Translations under genes and position numbers: made by a program
The notes under the pieces: model-generated
Database searches by the model: none
Seen by the model: the letters and a program-made list of their open reading frames with translations, nothing else
Told to the model about the DNA's origin: nothing
In this document: positions 10,739 to 22,779 of the stretch, piece by piece
Layout of the letters: every line of letters starts with the position of its first letter
Numbering within the stretch: the first letter of the stretch is position 1
Origin: Tieghemiomyces parasiticus
Taxonomy: Eukaryota > Kickxellomycota > Dimargaritomycetes > Dimargaritales > Dimargaritaceae
Length of the DNA stretch: 64,000 nucleotides
Direction: 5' to 3'
NCBI GenBank assembly: GCA_027575765.1
Contig: JANBPT010000001.1
Span: 168,570-232,569 of the forward strand

Positions 10739-12991
10739 ATGTCATCCGAGCATCACTACTATCCGCAGCAGCAGCAGCCCCGGGCCCCGGTGTCGGAAGG
10801 TGCCCATCCGCGCTACCCCGGGGATGAGGCTTACACCGGCGGCAACTTCAGCCAGTCGGTCCAGGGCCTGGCTCGGTCGGGCATGTCCAGCCGGCGCCGC
10901 ATCTCCAGTGGCGACCGGAGGGGCGGCAACCGTCAGCAAGTCGTAGTGGGCGGGCTGAACGAATTGCAGGGACATTACCCAGGCGACCAGCTAGCCGCCA
11001 CCCCCACGGACCCTTATCCAGCGGGCCACCTGAGTCAGGAGCGGCCCACGTACCCCGGGGGTCATCCGTCGCCGCACGCCTACCGCACGGGCGTCGCCCC
11101 CACCACGCACAGTCCCTTGCTCCCGGCCTCCTACCTTCCTGATGGCGGCCCGTACGCCCCGGCCCACCGGATACCTTCTTCGGAACGCTTCGCTGTCCAC
11201 AAGCCGTTATCCCCAGGTGCCACGCAGAACGCCGGTCTGGCCCGGCGGTCAGCTGAACCACCACTGATACGGCCTAACCCAAGCTATAGTCCCGCTCACG
11301 AAGGAGAAGCACCCTCACCCCCCATGATGTACACCTCGGCCTCCTCGCCCGTAGTGGCCCGGCGGTCTCGTGAGGCGAGTCTTTTCGTCCAGTACCGGCT
11401 TAGGGTAAAGAAGGTCCGGCCGGTTGGATTCGCTAGCGTAGATGAACTCACAGCGTGGTTGACCGAAATCTACCGCGACGCATTCGGTGACACGGAGACA
11501 GCCGGCGGTGACTACATTCCCTACGTATGCCAGCCCCAAAGTACCGTGTTTTACGAAGTGGAGGATGTGGCCGAGGTTGTCCCCGGTTGTACGCTCCGTT
11601 TCAACCTTGACGACGTCCCAGCGGCCCCGACTGTACCCACCCGCTCTGACCCGACCGTCGAGGGGGTGCAGGTGATCGGCGAGGGTACCAAAGAGGTACT
11701 GGAGCTGCTCAAGTCGCTTGCGTTGGCACAGTCCGAGCGGCATGAATCACTGCTTACCCGTATCGATGCAGTCCCTGCCGCCATCAGCATCAATCCCACC
11801 AACGCGCGCTCGGCTCGTGGCAGTCCCGCCAAGCCCATCTCGGCCCAGACTGCCCAGGATCTGGGGTCGCAACTTCGCACAGCCCAGCAGGAGCTCCGTC
11901 TCCTTCGCCAGACATACCGGGACCAGCAGGAGCAAACCGAGGCGCTGATCCGTACGATGAAGGCCGAGTACGTGGTCCTTCGCGAGGGTCTGACTCGGCA
12001 ACCCAAGGCGATGCGGGCGCTGATTGAGAACGGCAAGGCCAAACTGGGAAAATCGACGGACGACATTGCGGCACGCAACGACGAGCTCCGCACCCTGATT
12101 GACACGATACGACAGGACCTCACTCAGCGTCGCAGCCGGCCCAGCCCGTCCATCATGGCCTTTATCGAGCGCGAGTGCGCGGCGGTGTCGCGCGAGCTCC
12201 AAGAGCACCTACGCTTCGTCGAGGACGTCAAGCCCGTGTGGAAGAACGCGTGGGAGGACGAGCTGCAGAACATCATGAGCGAGCAGCTCTTCGTCAAGGA
12301 CCAGCAGAGCCTCCTGGAGGACCTACAACACGAGAGCGAGGTGATGAACAAGTTCTACACTCAACTCAAGCAGTACGCCTCGATCCGTGACACTTCCGAT
12401 CTGGCTGACGACGACGGCGGCGCGAACGGCGGTGGCGGTGGCAGCCGGGGCATCCCGCGGGTGTTTGATGTGGCACCCGCGGAGGACGGACCCATGATCC
12501 TTCAAGACGTGTTCCAAGAGATCTCGTGCATCAGCGTTAACTCGCAGAAGCGTCTGGAGGCCCTGGAACGTGCGCAGAAGGTTCGGCAGCGTGAACTAGC
12601 GTCCAAGACGGACGAGTTTGCGGACGAGTTGGCCGGGTTCGTCCAAGCCCAGCGACTCCGTAAGACGGGCGGGACGGAGGAATTGGAACGCCAGCGTCAA
12701 AAGAAGGACCGTGAGGTGCTCCGTATGATGAACGAGACCCAGCAACAGCTCCTGGATTACCAGCGCGAACAGCGGTTGCTCCGCCAGACTCAGAAAGCCG
12801 AGCAGCAGCGGCGGGCCCTCCTCCGGCAGCAGGCCCTCGCGGCCGCCAATTCGGCCAACCTGGCCAGTGCGGCGGAACCGCCGGCGGGGGTGGAGGCAGC
12901 CGCCGAACCGAAGCAGGATGGTGAGCGGGCAGGGCATGGAAACGACCAGGCCGCTACTAAAGGGGACGACCCCGAGCCGGCAACCCCCTGA
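10739..12991 (+). CDS. BUD6: Bud6/AIP3-family actin and formin regulator
   Basis: Single exon of 750 residues (yeast Bud6 is 788). Bud6 binds G-actin and formins, promotes actin cable assembly at growth sites and is part of the polarisome. Residues 1-200 are low-complexity and rich in Pro, Gly and Tyr, with Arg/Ser stretches suited to phosphorylation. Around residues 207-290 lies the AIP3 N-terminal domain: ASLFVQYRLRVKKV, then SVDELTAWLTEIYRDAF and a segment ending CTLRFNLDDV. From about 320 to 720 the protein is mostly coiled coil (many Gln, Glu, Leu and Arg heptads), matching the actin- and formin-binding core. A Gly-rich linker sits near residue 565. The frame is open upstream to 10700 from a non-ATG codon, so I take the first ATG. 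It is convergent with the exomer gene. Confidence 0.85.
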   Translation: MSSEHHYYPQQQQPRAPVSEGAHPRYPGDEAYTGGNFSQSVQGLARSGMSSRRRISSGDRRGGNRQQVVVGGLNELQGHYPGDQLAATPTDPYPAGHLSQERPTYPGGHPSPHAYRTGVAPTTHSPLLPASYLPDGGPYAPAHRIPSSERFAVHKPLSPGATQNAGLARRSAEPPLIRPNPSYSPAHEGEAPSPPMMYTSASSPVVARRSREASLFVQYRLRVKKVRPVGFASVDELTAWLTEIYRDAFGDTETAGGDYIPYVCQPQSTVFYEVEDVAEVVPGCTLRFNLDDVPAAPTVPTRSDPTVEGVQVIGEGTKEVLELLKSLALAQSERHESLLTRIDAVPAAISINPTNARSARGSPAKPISAQTAQDLGSQLRTAQQELRLLRQTYRDQQEQTEALIRTMKAEYVVLREGLTRQPKAMRALIENGKAKLGKSTDDIAARNDELRTLIDTIRQDLTQRRSRPSPSIMAFIERECAAVSRELQEHLRFVEDVKPVWKNAWEDELQNIMSEQLFVKDQQSLLEDLQHESEVMNKFYTQLKQYASIRDTSDLADDDGGANGGGGGSRGIPRVFDVAPAEDGPMILQDVFQEISCISVNSQKRLEALERAQKVRQRELASKTDEFADELAGFVQAQRLRKTGGTEELERQRQKKDREVLRMMNETQQQLLDYQREQRLLRQTQKAEQQRRALLRQQALAAANSANLASAAEPPAGVEAAAEPKQDGERAGHGNDQAATKGDDPEPATP

Positions 12992-13768
12992 CGGCATCAA
13001 GGAGGCAAAGAATGAGAAGTAACGGCTAGCCTCGAGCCTGCTGTCTGACCCCAACACGTTCAAATCCTAGGGTCTCCCCCCTCCCCTCCAGCCCTAGCGC
13101 GCTACCTACGAAGCTTCCTCTTCTTCACCCTTACATACCGATTTCTTCTCCACTCTACGTTTACACTTTATTCGTCATCCGCATCCTCTTGATTCACGTT
13201 GTCCCACCCTCTACATAGCTTCTGTTTCCCTTTACCATTAGCTTGCAGCGCCCCTCCTCCCCATTAAAGACAGTGGTTATTTTGAATCTTTTCTGGAGCC
13301 AATTTAGTGGTACAAGTCGTGTGAGTAGGATGGGAGTGGAGAGGGGGGACTAATGTAGCGAACTACGATGTAACATGAGCTGGCATGGTGTGACAAACAT
13401 TGCATTATAACGAAAGTTTCGTGAAATGTGACGGCCTATTTGATGTGTATTTATAACGGTATAGCACAGCCAGTTGTCAACTACCAATGGTTCAGAACTG
13501 CCCAGCAAGAGTTAACATAAACCAATGTCGATAGATATCATCATGAACCTAGGAACTTAAGATAAATATGTAATTTCGATAACGGTGAATAAGAGTTGGA
13601 AATAAAATGGCGCCCGACGGCGCCAGCGGAAAGAAGGTGTGGGTGGGGATTAGAATGCGCTATTGGTTGATTGTGCGTGTGTGTGTGTGTTTCTTTTAAA
13701 GGAAGGAGGGTTGAAGATCAACATTATTTGCTTGTCAAATAAGGCGGGAAGGGGAAGGGGGACTTGGC
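12992..13768. other. convergent intergenic region with GT microsatellite
   Basis: This gap lies between the 3' ends of the Bud6-like and exomer genes. It is AT-richer than the flanking genes and has several A/T-rich blocks that could serve 3'-end formation. A GT dinucleotide run lies at about 13677-13690. No gene is seen. Confidence 0.5.
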
Positions 13769-16700
13769 TTACCACTCGCTCCCCTCCATCTGAAAAGTCT
13801 GGGCGAAGGCAAAGTACCGGGTAACGAGTCGATGGAGCGGGGGCGCGAGGTTCATCGAAATCAGCACATTTTGAACCTTAGACAGCCCATGTTCCCGGAT
13901 CAACGTGACGACGTGGGCGGCGACGGCCGAGGGGTAAATCATTTCGTTGTACCACCGTTCCTGGTAGATGGCGAGCTGCACCACGGCATTGAGCGCCATC
14001 TGGAGGTTACCTTCCTCGGTGTACAGAGTCAGCAGCTGGAGCCAGGGTTTAGGGGAGAAGCGCTGCTGGACGCTGTGGATGTAGGCCTCCTTGGACTCCG
14101 CCTTGTACAATAAGCGCCACGCCAGGTCACCGAGCGCTTCCCACTCGGCCGCCGTGTGGCGGAACGTCGACTGCGGGTTGGCCTGTGAGCGGTAGATTTC
14201 TGACATGGAGTCAATGTACGCCCGGAGGTCTTCGTACAGGACCATAAATAGATTGTCCAGCCAGCGCTCACACAGCCGTTTGTGGTGGATCGAACCGATC
14301 GGATCGCGGTGTGCCGCTGCCGTCGCCTGCGGGGGTTGCTTCTCCGTGAACGGCGCGCTAGTGCCAGGTGTCCGCGGCTCAGCATCTCTAACCACGACGG
14401 GACCGTCACCTGTATCCACCGGCGGGTCGGGTTGGGTCGTAATCTCGTCCGCGTCGGTCGTCGTCGTCGTCGCCGCCGCGGTAGCCCAGGCCGACGCGTC
14501 ATGGGTCTGATCATCGGTGGCAATCGTCCGCGATTCCGCTTCGATATCCACACTAATCATGGATTGGCCATCGGCGTCGCGGTCCTCCTCGTGGTGAGTG
14601 CCCGTCCCTCGGTCTTCGCCGTTGTCGGCACCTGGACGTTCGTGCGACGGTTGGAATCCTACGGCGTCCTCAAATTCAGAATCCATCGATGTCAGGGGAT
14701 CACGAGTACGTACCGAGCCGTCCTGAGAGGCACCGAAGGTACCAACGTCGTCGGCCACGGCAGAATCCGATAGATGAAGGTGGTCCAGGTCGTCGAGGAC
14801 ACGTACCTCGTCCGGGGCCGCTAAGGTTTCGGCTCCCGCCGGCGGCGGAGAGGATGAGGTAGGCGTCCCCGATGTTGGCGGCGTAGGTGATGGAGCCCGG
14901 GGTTCGGTGGGCTCGTCAGCGGTTCGAACCGGTGCGGCCACGGGTGAGGCGGCGGTAGTGGCGTTGTCATCGGGAGCCGTGGTGGTAGTGGTGTCCTCCC
15001 GCGCTTTTTGCTGCCGGTACTCGTCCTCCATGACAAATACCGCCGACCGTAGTCGTAGCAGCTCGTCCCACCCGACTTTCTTGACGAGCTGAGCCAGGAA
15101 CCCGTACGCCTTGGAGAACGTGCCTCGCAGGCCTGGGGCCGGTAGCCGCAGTAGGTACGATTCAGCCGGGTCGACCAGTTTGGGCTCATAGTCTGACAGG
15201 TCCATGACGTTGCTGAGTTCCGTCTTGACCGGCAGGTGTACCTTGGCCGGCTGCGGCATGCGCGGGTAGTCCTTGTCGGTGAAAGTGAACATGGGGCAGG
15301 AGTTGAGCGTGAGGAGGGCCAGCTCGAATCGTTCCGCCGTCACATAGGCCTCGGTTAGCTTGGCCCAGGCCAAAAACTCCGACGGCGCGCACTTGACGGC
15401 ATACTTGGCCAACTGGATTGCCGCGTCGAACTTCTTCTTGCGCAACAGGAAGTCGACCTGTGCGTGCAGGAGGCTGTAGCTGGCCGGGGATTTCTGCAGA
15501 GCCTCGTGCAGGATACGCACACCCTTCACCTCCAGGTTAGCCCCGAAGTAGCAGCGCGCCAGTAGGGCTCCCACTTCGGCGTCCTTCGGGTACAGGCTCT
15601 CGTAGAATTTGGCGGCGGTGGTGAACCTGCCGCAGTCCTCAAAGTACTTCAGGAGACCGTCGTTGAGGTAGTTGCGGATGGGGGTCGTCATTTGCACCTC
15701 GGAGTTGGACCCGAGCTGCCAGCCTGAAGAGGGAAAAGGCGGAAGGCGGTGGAAGGGATGGTTATAAAGGAGTAATTAGGGCTGAGTAGAGGGAGAGGGA
15801 CTGGTAGTAAGGCGGCCATTTGGCAGTATGAATGGTCACTCGGGCCACCGTCCAGCCAGCTCGTTCAAGGTAAAAATGTGGACCTACCTTGCCAGTAGAG
15901 CGCCGCACAGGACTCCAGGAACCGGTTCTCCATCATAGTCGAGGCGAGAGGGTACACGCGCCGCAGGGCGTGCAGTCGATAGCCGCCCTCCTCGTTGTAC
16001 AAAATGGCGCGTAGCGTCGCCGAGACATGGCACTCCTGCCACAGTTGGGCCGTGGTAGCAATTCGTTCCCCACGGGGTGTCACGGCGTAGCTGTCGACAC
16101 CGCCGGGGATCCTGACCTCCACCCGCACGTCCACATGGGAGAAGGCGTTGTAGCAGCTGGGGTAAGAAAATGAGGGTTGGTCAGTGCGGAGGATAAAATC
16201 GGAGGTTAGGGCTGGCATCGATATTCGGAGATATTGTTGGTAGGAGGGGTACCGTAAGCTGACAAACAAGAAATTCGCCTCGGCGGGAAGTGGGAAACCT
16301 ACCAGAAAATGCCTGACCGGATCTTCCATGTGGGAGTTTTGGTGAACCAGCCCTGGCTGTCGTCGACAGAGTACGTCAGCGAATTGATATAGGCGGCCAG
16401 ACTAGCGGAGGAGGAGGCGTCGGCACCCAAGACATTATGGTAGGAGCCGATCTAATGGGACAAAGGAAGTAGATGTAAATGTAATATTCGTGGCTGAGTG
16501 TCAGTCAGGATGCACCAAGGTTACGTTCATCATCTCACCAATGGCTGTTGTAGGTCACCCAAGGCTCTACCGTTCAAACACTGAAGACATCAGCAATATA
16601 CTTACCTCTTTGATGGCGGACTTGTTAATGGTGTTGACTTTGGTGACGTGGCAAAGGTCCGGCGGGCCGAGGTCACGGAAGGCGGCTGTAAAGGCCGGAG

Positions 16701-17018
16701 GCGTAACCCATGGGGATTAAGGGGATTACGATGGTTTACAGAAATGAGAAAAAAGGGCGAGGGTAAATAGTGGTAGAGGTGGTTAAGACACATCATTTGG
16801 GCGGGTCTCGTGCTATTCATATCACCTCCCCTGTACCAAAAAAAAAAAACAATGCTGGATGCACGTCTTGCTAACCATATCCATCATAATCCGGCACTCC
16901 GGCGGAGTTCGGCCGATGAATTATTCCAGCACTTACCTAGACTCTCGGTCCGGACGGCGAGGGCCTCGCCGACCTCATTCTCAAAGAATTCGGGGACGTC
17001 GCGTAGGGTGTCGGCCAT
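13769..17018 (-). CDS. exomer cargo-adaptor subunit (ChAP: Chs6/Bud7/Bch family)
   Basis: Exons 17018-16937, 16685-16606, 16451-16303, 16156-15888 and 15723-13769 join in phase to 844 residues. ChAPs pair with Chs5 on Arf1 at the trans-Golgi and select cargo such as chitin synthase for the plasma membrane. Family features seen: the N-terminus MADTLRDVPEFFENEVGEA, a segment reading DLCHVTKVNTINKSAIKE, a CCYNAFSHVDVRVEVRIPGG block, then TPIRNYLNDGLLKYFEDCGR and TPR-like repeats (LLARCYFGANLEVKGV, LLHAQVDFLLRKKKFDAA, LAWAKLTEAYVTAERFELAL). An acidic, Ser/Thr/Pro-rich, probably disordered insert of about 200 residues (around nt 14300-15010) splits the helical body; yeast members are shorter (about 720-760). 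The conserved C-terminus resumes at HHKRLCERWLDNLFMVLYED. The disordered insert is the odd feature. Confidence 0.88.
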
Positions 17019-18152
17019 GGCTGCTGAGTAGGAATCGGCAGGCTTCAGATGTGATAGGGGACGGCAGGCGGAGCTACAGTGCACTGGGTTGCGAGGGGGA
17101 TGGGTAGGTGGATGGTCGGGCCGCGATGTGGTTTACGATGAGACGCTAGATGGGCCGGCGCCAAGTAGCCGCAATGACGAGACGGATGGGGGGAGGCGAG
17201 AGGAAAGGTCAGACCGGAGGGAGTGAGGACACGAGCAAACCGCGGGCTGGAATGGTCGACCAGCTGAAGGTGTGAATGGGTCAATGTAGATGACAGGCGC
17301 AGGGCTCACAAAAGTTAGTGGGGGGGGGTGACGAGATGAAGCCCGATGAGGCACCTGGGGGTGTTTGGGAGATGGAGAGGGGGGGAGGCGGCGTCCCGAG
17401 CTGGGACGGTGCGTGCGGCACAGAGGCGGAAGAAGGACCTCACTGGGGTATCGGGCCGCAAGCGAGCCGAATTTCTGGTTGTCTTCTCCCCTGCATTTTG
17501 AATGGAGACGGCTCCCTCGCTGTGCTGTCATCCGGGAAGCACGCTATGCTATAGGGTCAGGATGATGGGGATCACTTCATTCCGGTGCAGTGGGAGCTAG
17601 CTATATACAGTCCCCTTGGACGGCAATGTCAGGCCCTCGGCTTGCAAACCCAAAGCGAGACACACCATATTCGACTCGACCTTCGACATGCCTGGATTGC
17701 GTTCTCGGCCAACCGATTGATGATCGGGCAACCTATGAACTCTAAACGATGACTGATTCTGCCCCCCTCCCCCTCGTTATCTGTACCTATTATCCCGCGG
17801 GTCTCGAGACACTTGAGATGCTTCCATAAGAGCGTGGGTGGTATACAAAAATTTATCTCTTCAATGGACACATAAAAAGTCGGGCTTCTGATTTTTTAGA
17901 AAAGGAATTGAGAATACACGTATGTACGAGTAAAAGGGTGAACGGGTTAGATAAATAAAAGGCAATAAAATAAGCTTGCGGCCTAAACTTCTTGGGGGAC
18001 TGAGAGGCCGAGGAAATGGGGACTACGCATGAACCTGATCGCGGGCGGAGTAAAACCCACCCTAATGGGTATCTGTCACATCTAGGGACCAAACCAAACC
18101 AAGTAGATAGGGGGCCGGACATAATAGCCAGTCAAACAGGACAACGAGGCAG
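17019..18152. other. intergenic region upstream of the exomer gene
   Basis: The region lies between the exomer start and the 3' end of the ceramidase gene, both on the minus strand. The left part (17040-17480) is purine-rich on the plus strand, that is pyrimidine-rich on the coding strand, as in other leaders here. The part at 17860-18000 is AT-rich and may contain the ceramidase 3' UTR. No gene is supported. Confidence 0.45.
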
Positions 18153-20347
18153 CTACAAGAAGCCCTTATCGTCCAGGTTGTGGTGGAGGTAAGGCAAAAG
18201 GCCTCGGTAGTAGCAGATGCTGAACTTGTGGTGCCGACCGAGGAAGTAGAGACGCATGGCCTGGTTGAGCAGGATGAATCCGTAGCAGCCGAGCGAGGTG
18301 AGTACGTGCCACCAGCCGTGGAATTGGAACACGGCGGCTAGGGGTAGACCGACACTGTGCCGGGCGCTCTGGAGCTGACTGCAGAATGCATTGTCCAGGT
18401 TCCACATGACAAACCCGCCGGCAAATGTCAGCGAGCTGAACGTGGCCAGCTTGGCCAAGCTGCGGCGGTAGGGGCCCTGCGGGATGCTGCGCACCAGGTG
18501 AACGGAACGGCCCAGCACAATGAACATCTGGAGGGCGTAGGCCACCTGGTGGAACACTGGCTCGTGGGTCAGTAAGTAGGCCACCGTTACGAACGTGCAG
18601 TAGAGTACCAGCAGGCCCAACAGCTTCCAGTCCATACCCGCTCGCTTATTCATCTCGAAGAGACAGTACATGGAGATGGAGGTCGCGTAGATCACTGGAG
18701 GAGGAAGGGGCGAGAGGTGGACAGTTAGTGGTCGCAAATATGATATTTAGGGGTAGGCGGGTAACGTAGTGCCAGCCGATGGAGATTTCAAAACCAAGGC
18801 TGAGTTCTGCGGGCGGAGGTATCACTTACTGGGCAGTTCGTCCATCAGTTGCATCTCATAATGGAGGGTCGTATGGAACAGGCAGCTGGTTCATAGTTCG
18901 GTAATAAGACGAGACGAAGAAGGCGTAGGGTTAGCGACAACGCAGAGTATATATCTATACTGTGCGCTCGGTTCGCGCGCAACGACGGTCCGCCTGGGGC
19001 TCTAGTATCCCGATTCTTCCTTACCTGCCAATACCGACCAGGAGCATGCCAAGATAACATATGGTAAAGCGGGTTTCCAGCTGGTGCTTGCGGATGAAGC
19101 AGATGCCGAGCACAGATAAGAAAACTATGTGAAGGTATTACAGAGTTTGAGTGGAAAGCGTAACGAAAAGGGTCGGTCAGACACAGCCGTACGGGTGGTT
19201 GTGAGTGAGGTCACCAAGCTGCTCTCGTGCCCGCAGTTCAGAAACACGGGATATGCCCCTTGCAACGCAACCAGGCATTGACTACCCGACAACACATAGC
19301 CAGGAGGCCACTTACGAAAACAGATGTTGGTGGCCGTGTTCCAAAACTCGGCAATGTAGAGGCTCGTAACGTAGTTTTCCTGATGGATGCGAGCCGCAAT
19401 CGAGGAGGATGGATACCCGTGATAACAATGGTGGGTGGTGGAGGTTAGACTTGAGGTTTCATAAGGCTGGTGGGGGCGGGGAATATGAAAGATAGCCACA
19501 GCAAGAGATAAGGGGATGCGTGGCCGGTGGGGTGACGCGCGCAAGTCGCTCACCAGCGATTTGTCAACAACCCCATCCCCCTCACCTACCCCCCATACAC
19601 ATAATGCGGGGAGGGGGTGGGAGTGAGTGGCTGCAATGATAATGATTGGTCAAGAAACCAGCGCCTGGCCTAATTTGGGCTGCTGCCGGCCAGGTCCTCC
19701 CATTGGCACATCGGATATAGCCAGTTCCAGGAGGAGAAATGCGGGCAGGAAAAAAAGGCCACGATGGCGCCAGCCCACATCGGTATGGCTTTGGCCATGG
19801 CCGCCTGCTGTCGTGGTTTGCTACCGCCGTCTCCTGGCTCGCAAGCAGCATAGCCGACTAGGGTGAGTTAAGCCAGGATATGCACCACCATAACAAAGCT
19901 AGCCTAGGCCCCTCGTAGCATCAGATAAAAAAAACATAAACGAAATGAAAACCGTTTTGCTTACCTCGCACCAGTCTAACGTGGAAGTTCTGGCTCGACA
20001 GGGCCGAGGGAGGGAGGAGAAAGGTCGGGGCGGGTGGGTTAGTGGGCGGGCAAGGAAGGGAGGGGGGTCGAGCGACACTGGAACAGCCTTTTAGCTCATC
20101 CACTACGCAGCACGGGCCCATAACTAGGTCAACGTTGCACCGGTGGCTTAAGGCAGCCGAGATGCGGCCGTGTGGCCATGAATCGGCAAGCTGCGTCGCA
20201 ACGTGACCGGGAAGGATATGAGCCCCCCGCGGTTGTTGGGCGGACATATAGAGTGAATACTTACGGTGGGCCCCAGTAATAGAACATGGGATTCGCTGAG
20301 AATCCATCCGCATCGTGCGGGGTGGGTAGCGCGTCAACAGCGTTCAT
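18153..20347 (-). CDS. YPC1: alkaline ceramidase (YPC1/YDC1/ACER family)
   Basis: Six exons (20347-20265, 19989-19965, 19379-19316, 19124-19025, 18885-18830, 18694-18153) give 289 residues in perfect phase. The enzyme hydrolyses ceramide to sphingoid base and fatty acid in ER or Golgi membranes. Hallmarks in order: YYWGPP then STLDWCEENYVTSLYIAEFW across two introns, RFTICYLGMLLVGIGS, the FHTTLHYEMQLMDELP motif (the catalytic Ser and zinc His region of the CREST superfamily), a NLDNAFC motif, and FQFHGWWHVLTSLGCYGF with the paired metal-binding His. Seven hydrophobic segments are expected. Exon 2 is only 25 nt and encodes TSTLDWCE, so automated gene finders could easily miss it. Introns 1 and 3 are short; the intron after exon 2 is about 585 nt. 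Confidence 0.92.
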
Positions 20348-22779
20348 GGCGGAAAGTGGGCCGGCTCGGGGTGGATGCTGTGGACGGATGGCCTGACGAA
20401 TGCGGAGGATACGCCCAAGGGAGGAGTAGCCGGGCGAGGGAAGGCGTGAGGGCGAACTTCAAGCGACGGGCCGGGAGGTTGGGCAAGGTCAACACGGAGA
20501 CGGGTGGGCAGACCGGCGAGGGTCGAAGCCGAATTAATGTAGAAAGGAGGGAGAAATATGCACAGGGGACGTGTGCTTGTGGACGAGGGGTGAGGAAGCG
20601 AAGGTATGCAGTGAAGGCACCAACACATCCACACGCAGAGGTCGCGCTGCCCGGATATATTTATATGTCGACTCGAGGCAGGGAGGGAGGAGGTCAGTAA
20701 TACTGGTCGGCAGTGCCGTGTAGGCCGGGGAGGAGCGCTGTTGCAGGTGGAGCCAGCCGGGCTGACACGAGGACGCAGTCGGGAGGAGAACCGCCAGGAG
20801 TAGTGCTGGAACGATGAAGTAAAGAGGGAAAGGGGGGGCTGTGTCAGGTAAAAAGACTCTAAAACCCCAGGAAACCAGAGACCCCGCCCTAGGCCGTCCT
20901 CCTAAACCCGTGTGTGGGGGTGGGGGTGGGGGCGGGGAGGAGGTGAGGGTTTCAGCCCGAAGCTGCCCCAATCCGTACCACGACCTATCGGATGAAAAAA
21001 AAGAAAAAAGACAGGAGTGACATGCCTTGGATGGTGGAAACGAGGATCGAGGTTCCGAGACTTCAAGCCGAGACCCCCATACTCCCTCCCAGTGGGCGGA
21101 GCGAGGATGGACCGACCAACTCGCCGGCTGTCGCTGCTGTTGCTTGGCGTCTTCCTTTTACCGCCACTTGCTTGCTTCCGCCCGCTCCGTGCGACGGCCT
21201 GCGCTCTTGGTAAGGAAGATATTGCCAAGCACGGGGCGGTTCGAGGTAACCGTCATTACTGCCTGAAGGGGGTGTTGATAAGCAGAGTTTAGAGAGCGGC
21301 CGGCGTGTGCGACAGGCACAGATGGGCTCCAGAGCCCTTAAAAGGGAAGTACCGGGCGACCGTAGGGGAGGGAGACACGGCGTTAGCGGCTATGCGGATT
21401 GGGACGGATCTTTCTCTGTAGTGCACCCCCGATAATTAGCCTGTCAGCTGAGAAATCGTTGTGCAACCGCACTGCTTCCGCGGTACCATAGCGGGCACCT
21501 CACCATTACCCCCATAAGGCTCGCCTGGACTTACGGGCTATTCTAACCGGTGGCCTGCAGAGATTCACGCCCAAGACTAAAGCACGCCAAGCCCACGCCA
21601 ATCTACCAGAACATAGGGAACCGGCTATCCGGTCCGATAAGGTTAAACTGAAAATCGAGCTGCGCCGCGATGGTAACCCTTTGTCTTCCTAACACGGTTG
21701 GCCTTATCGTCATCATTTACAGCCACCGTGGGTTACATCTGTATGGCGACAGACATCAAGCCTGCGGGGAAGGTGCTGTTCATTTGGTAGTTCCCCTACC
21801 CCAAAGCTTGGTTAGTGACTGGGGGAAGTACGCATGTCGGGTCGGCGAATTCTCCTAAACGTAGCATGTATAGCGAGTACCTGGCGCCTTACTGCGCCGT
21901 TACTTATATGGGCCCTTGAAGAGGCCGGCTGTATACGCTACGCATGCGCCATGGTACCAAGCTGGTACTGTGGGAAGAAGTGGGCCCCAAGTCTATCAAT
22001 CAGCATCAGCCCCCTTTTTGCAAAAAAAAAACAAAAAACAACTTCATGGTCGCCATTCGTAACAAGGTACAATTTCCTGATGAGGCGTTGGTTTGGTGTC
22101 TGTCTATCCTTTCTTGGCAAGGTGGGATGCCGTGTGTTTAAAGAGGTACCGGGGTGGGGGTTAGAAGGTCGTTAGTAAGCGATAACTTGGCAGCCAAACA
22201 CACCACGCCCAGGGCCACGATCAAAGGAAACCACTATTTCCGATATTTCTAAGAACGACAGATCGACATGCGAGGCTTACGTTATCTCAGCTTTGGGGTT
22301 ACAACCATCCGGCACTCACAGCCACGCACCCGGATTACTATACCAACGGACAATTTGTAGCTTCTTTGTGCGAAGTTAGCCAAGTCGAAATCCAGTCGAT
22401 AGCAATGAAAGCAAGTTTAGTCTATAGAGGTTGGGTATGCCAGCGGAAAGAAAAGAAACGAAAAGGCTAAAGTTTGTCGGCCAGGGCCAGGGCAGTGCAG
22501 AACCACTCATCTTAACGTCATGCATGGAACCCAGGTGAAGCTAGCGGGCTCACTGCACTGCACCTGCACCCTAGTCCATCAGGTCACGTCGCGTTCGGCA
22601 CCAGCTCGCTTGGCCTTTGACCGCCAAACACGTCCCCACCCCTGACTAGGTATCAGCCACTCTGGCGACCTCATGGCGACTATTTCTCCTCTTGTATGCT
22701 ATTTGCTTTCATTTCCATCTCAAACTTCACATTTTCTCCCAATCAGTCGGTCTTTTCAGCCTTACCCTATTTTCCAATC
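20348..22779. other. gene-poor spacer
   Basis: This 2.4 kb stretch lies between the ceramidase start and the Prp38B start. It contains purine-rich runs (20340-20700 on plus), G-runs near 20920 and AT-rich stretches after 22000. The one item worth noting is a short hydrophobic signal-peptide-like frame at 21107-21211, listed separately. No other coding evidence was found. Confidence 0.5.
21107..21211 (+). other. possible first exon encoding a signal peptide
   Basis: From the ATG at 21107 the frame reads MDRPTRRLSLLLLGVFLLPP followed by a short basic stretch, which looks like an n-region and hydrophobic core of a secretion signal. It runs into a donor-like GTAAGG just after the codon for Leu-Gly. 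I could not find a convincing downstream exon, so it may be chance, a decayed gene or a very small secreted peptide. Confidence 0.2.

Noticed and set aside
14920..14945. tRNA T-loop-like sequence (GGTTCGAACC)
   Set aside because: It sits inside the exomer coding exon and no acceptor stem or anticodon arm can be built around it.
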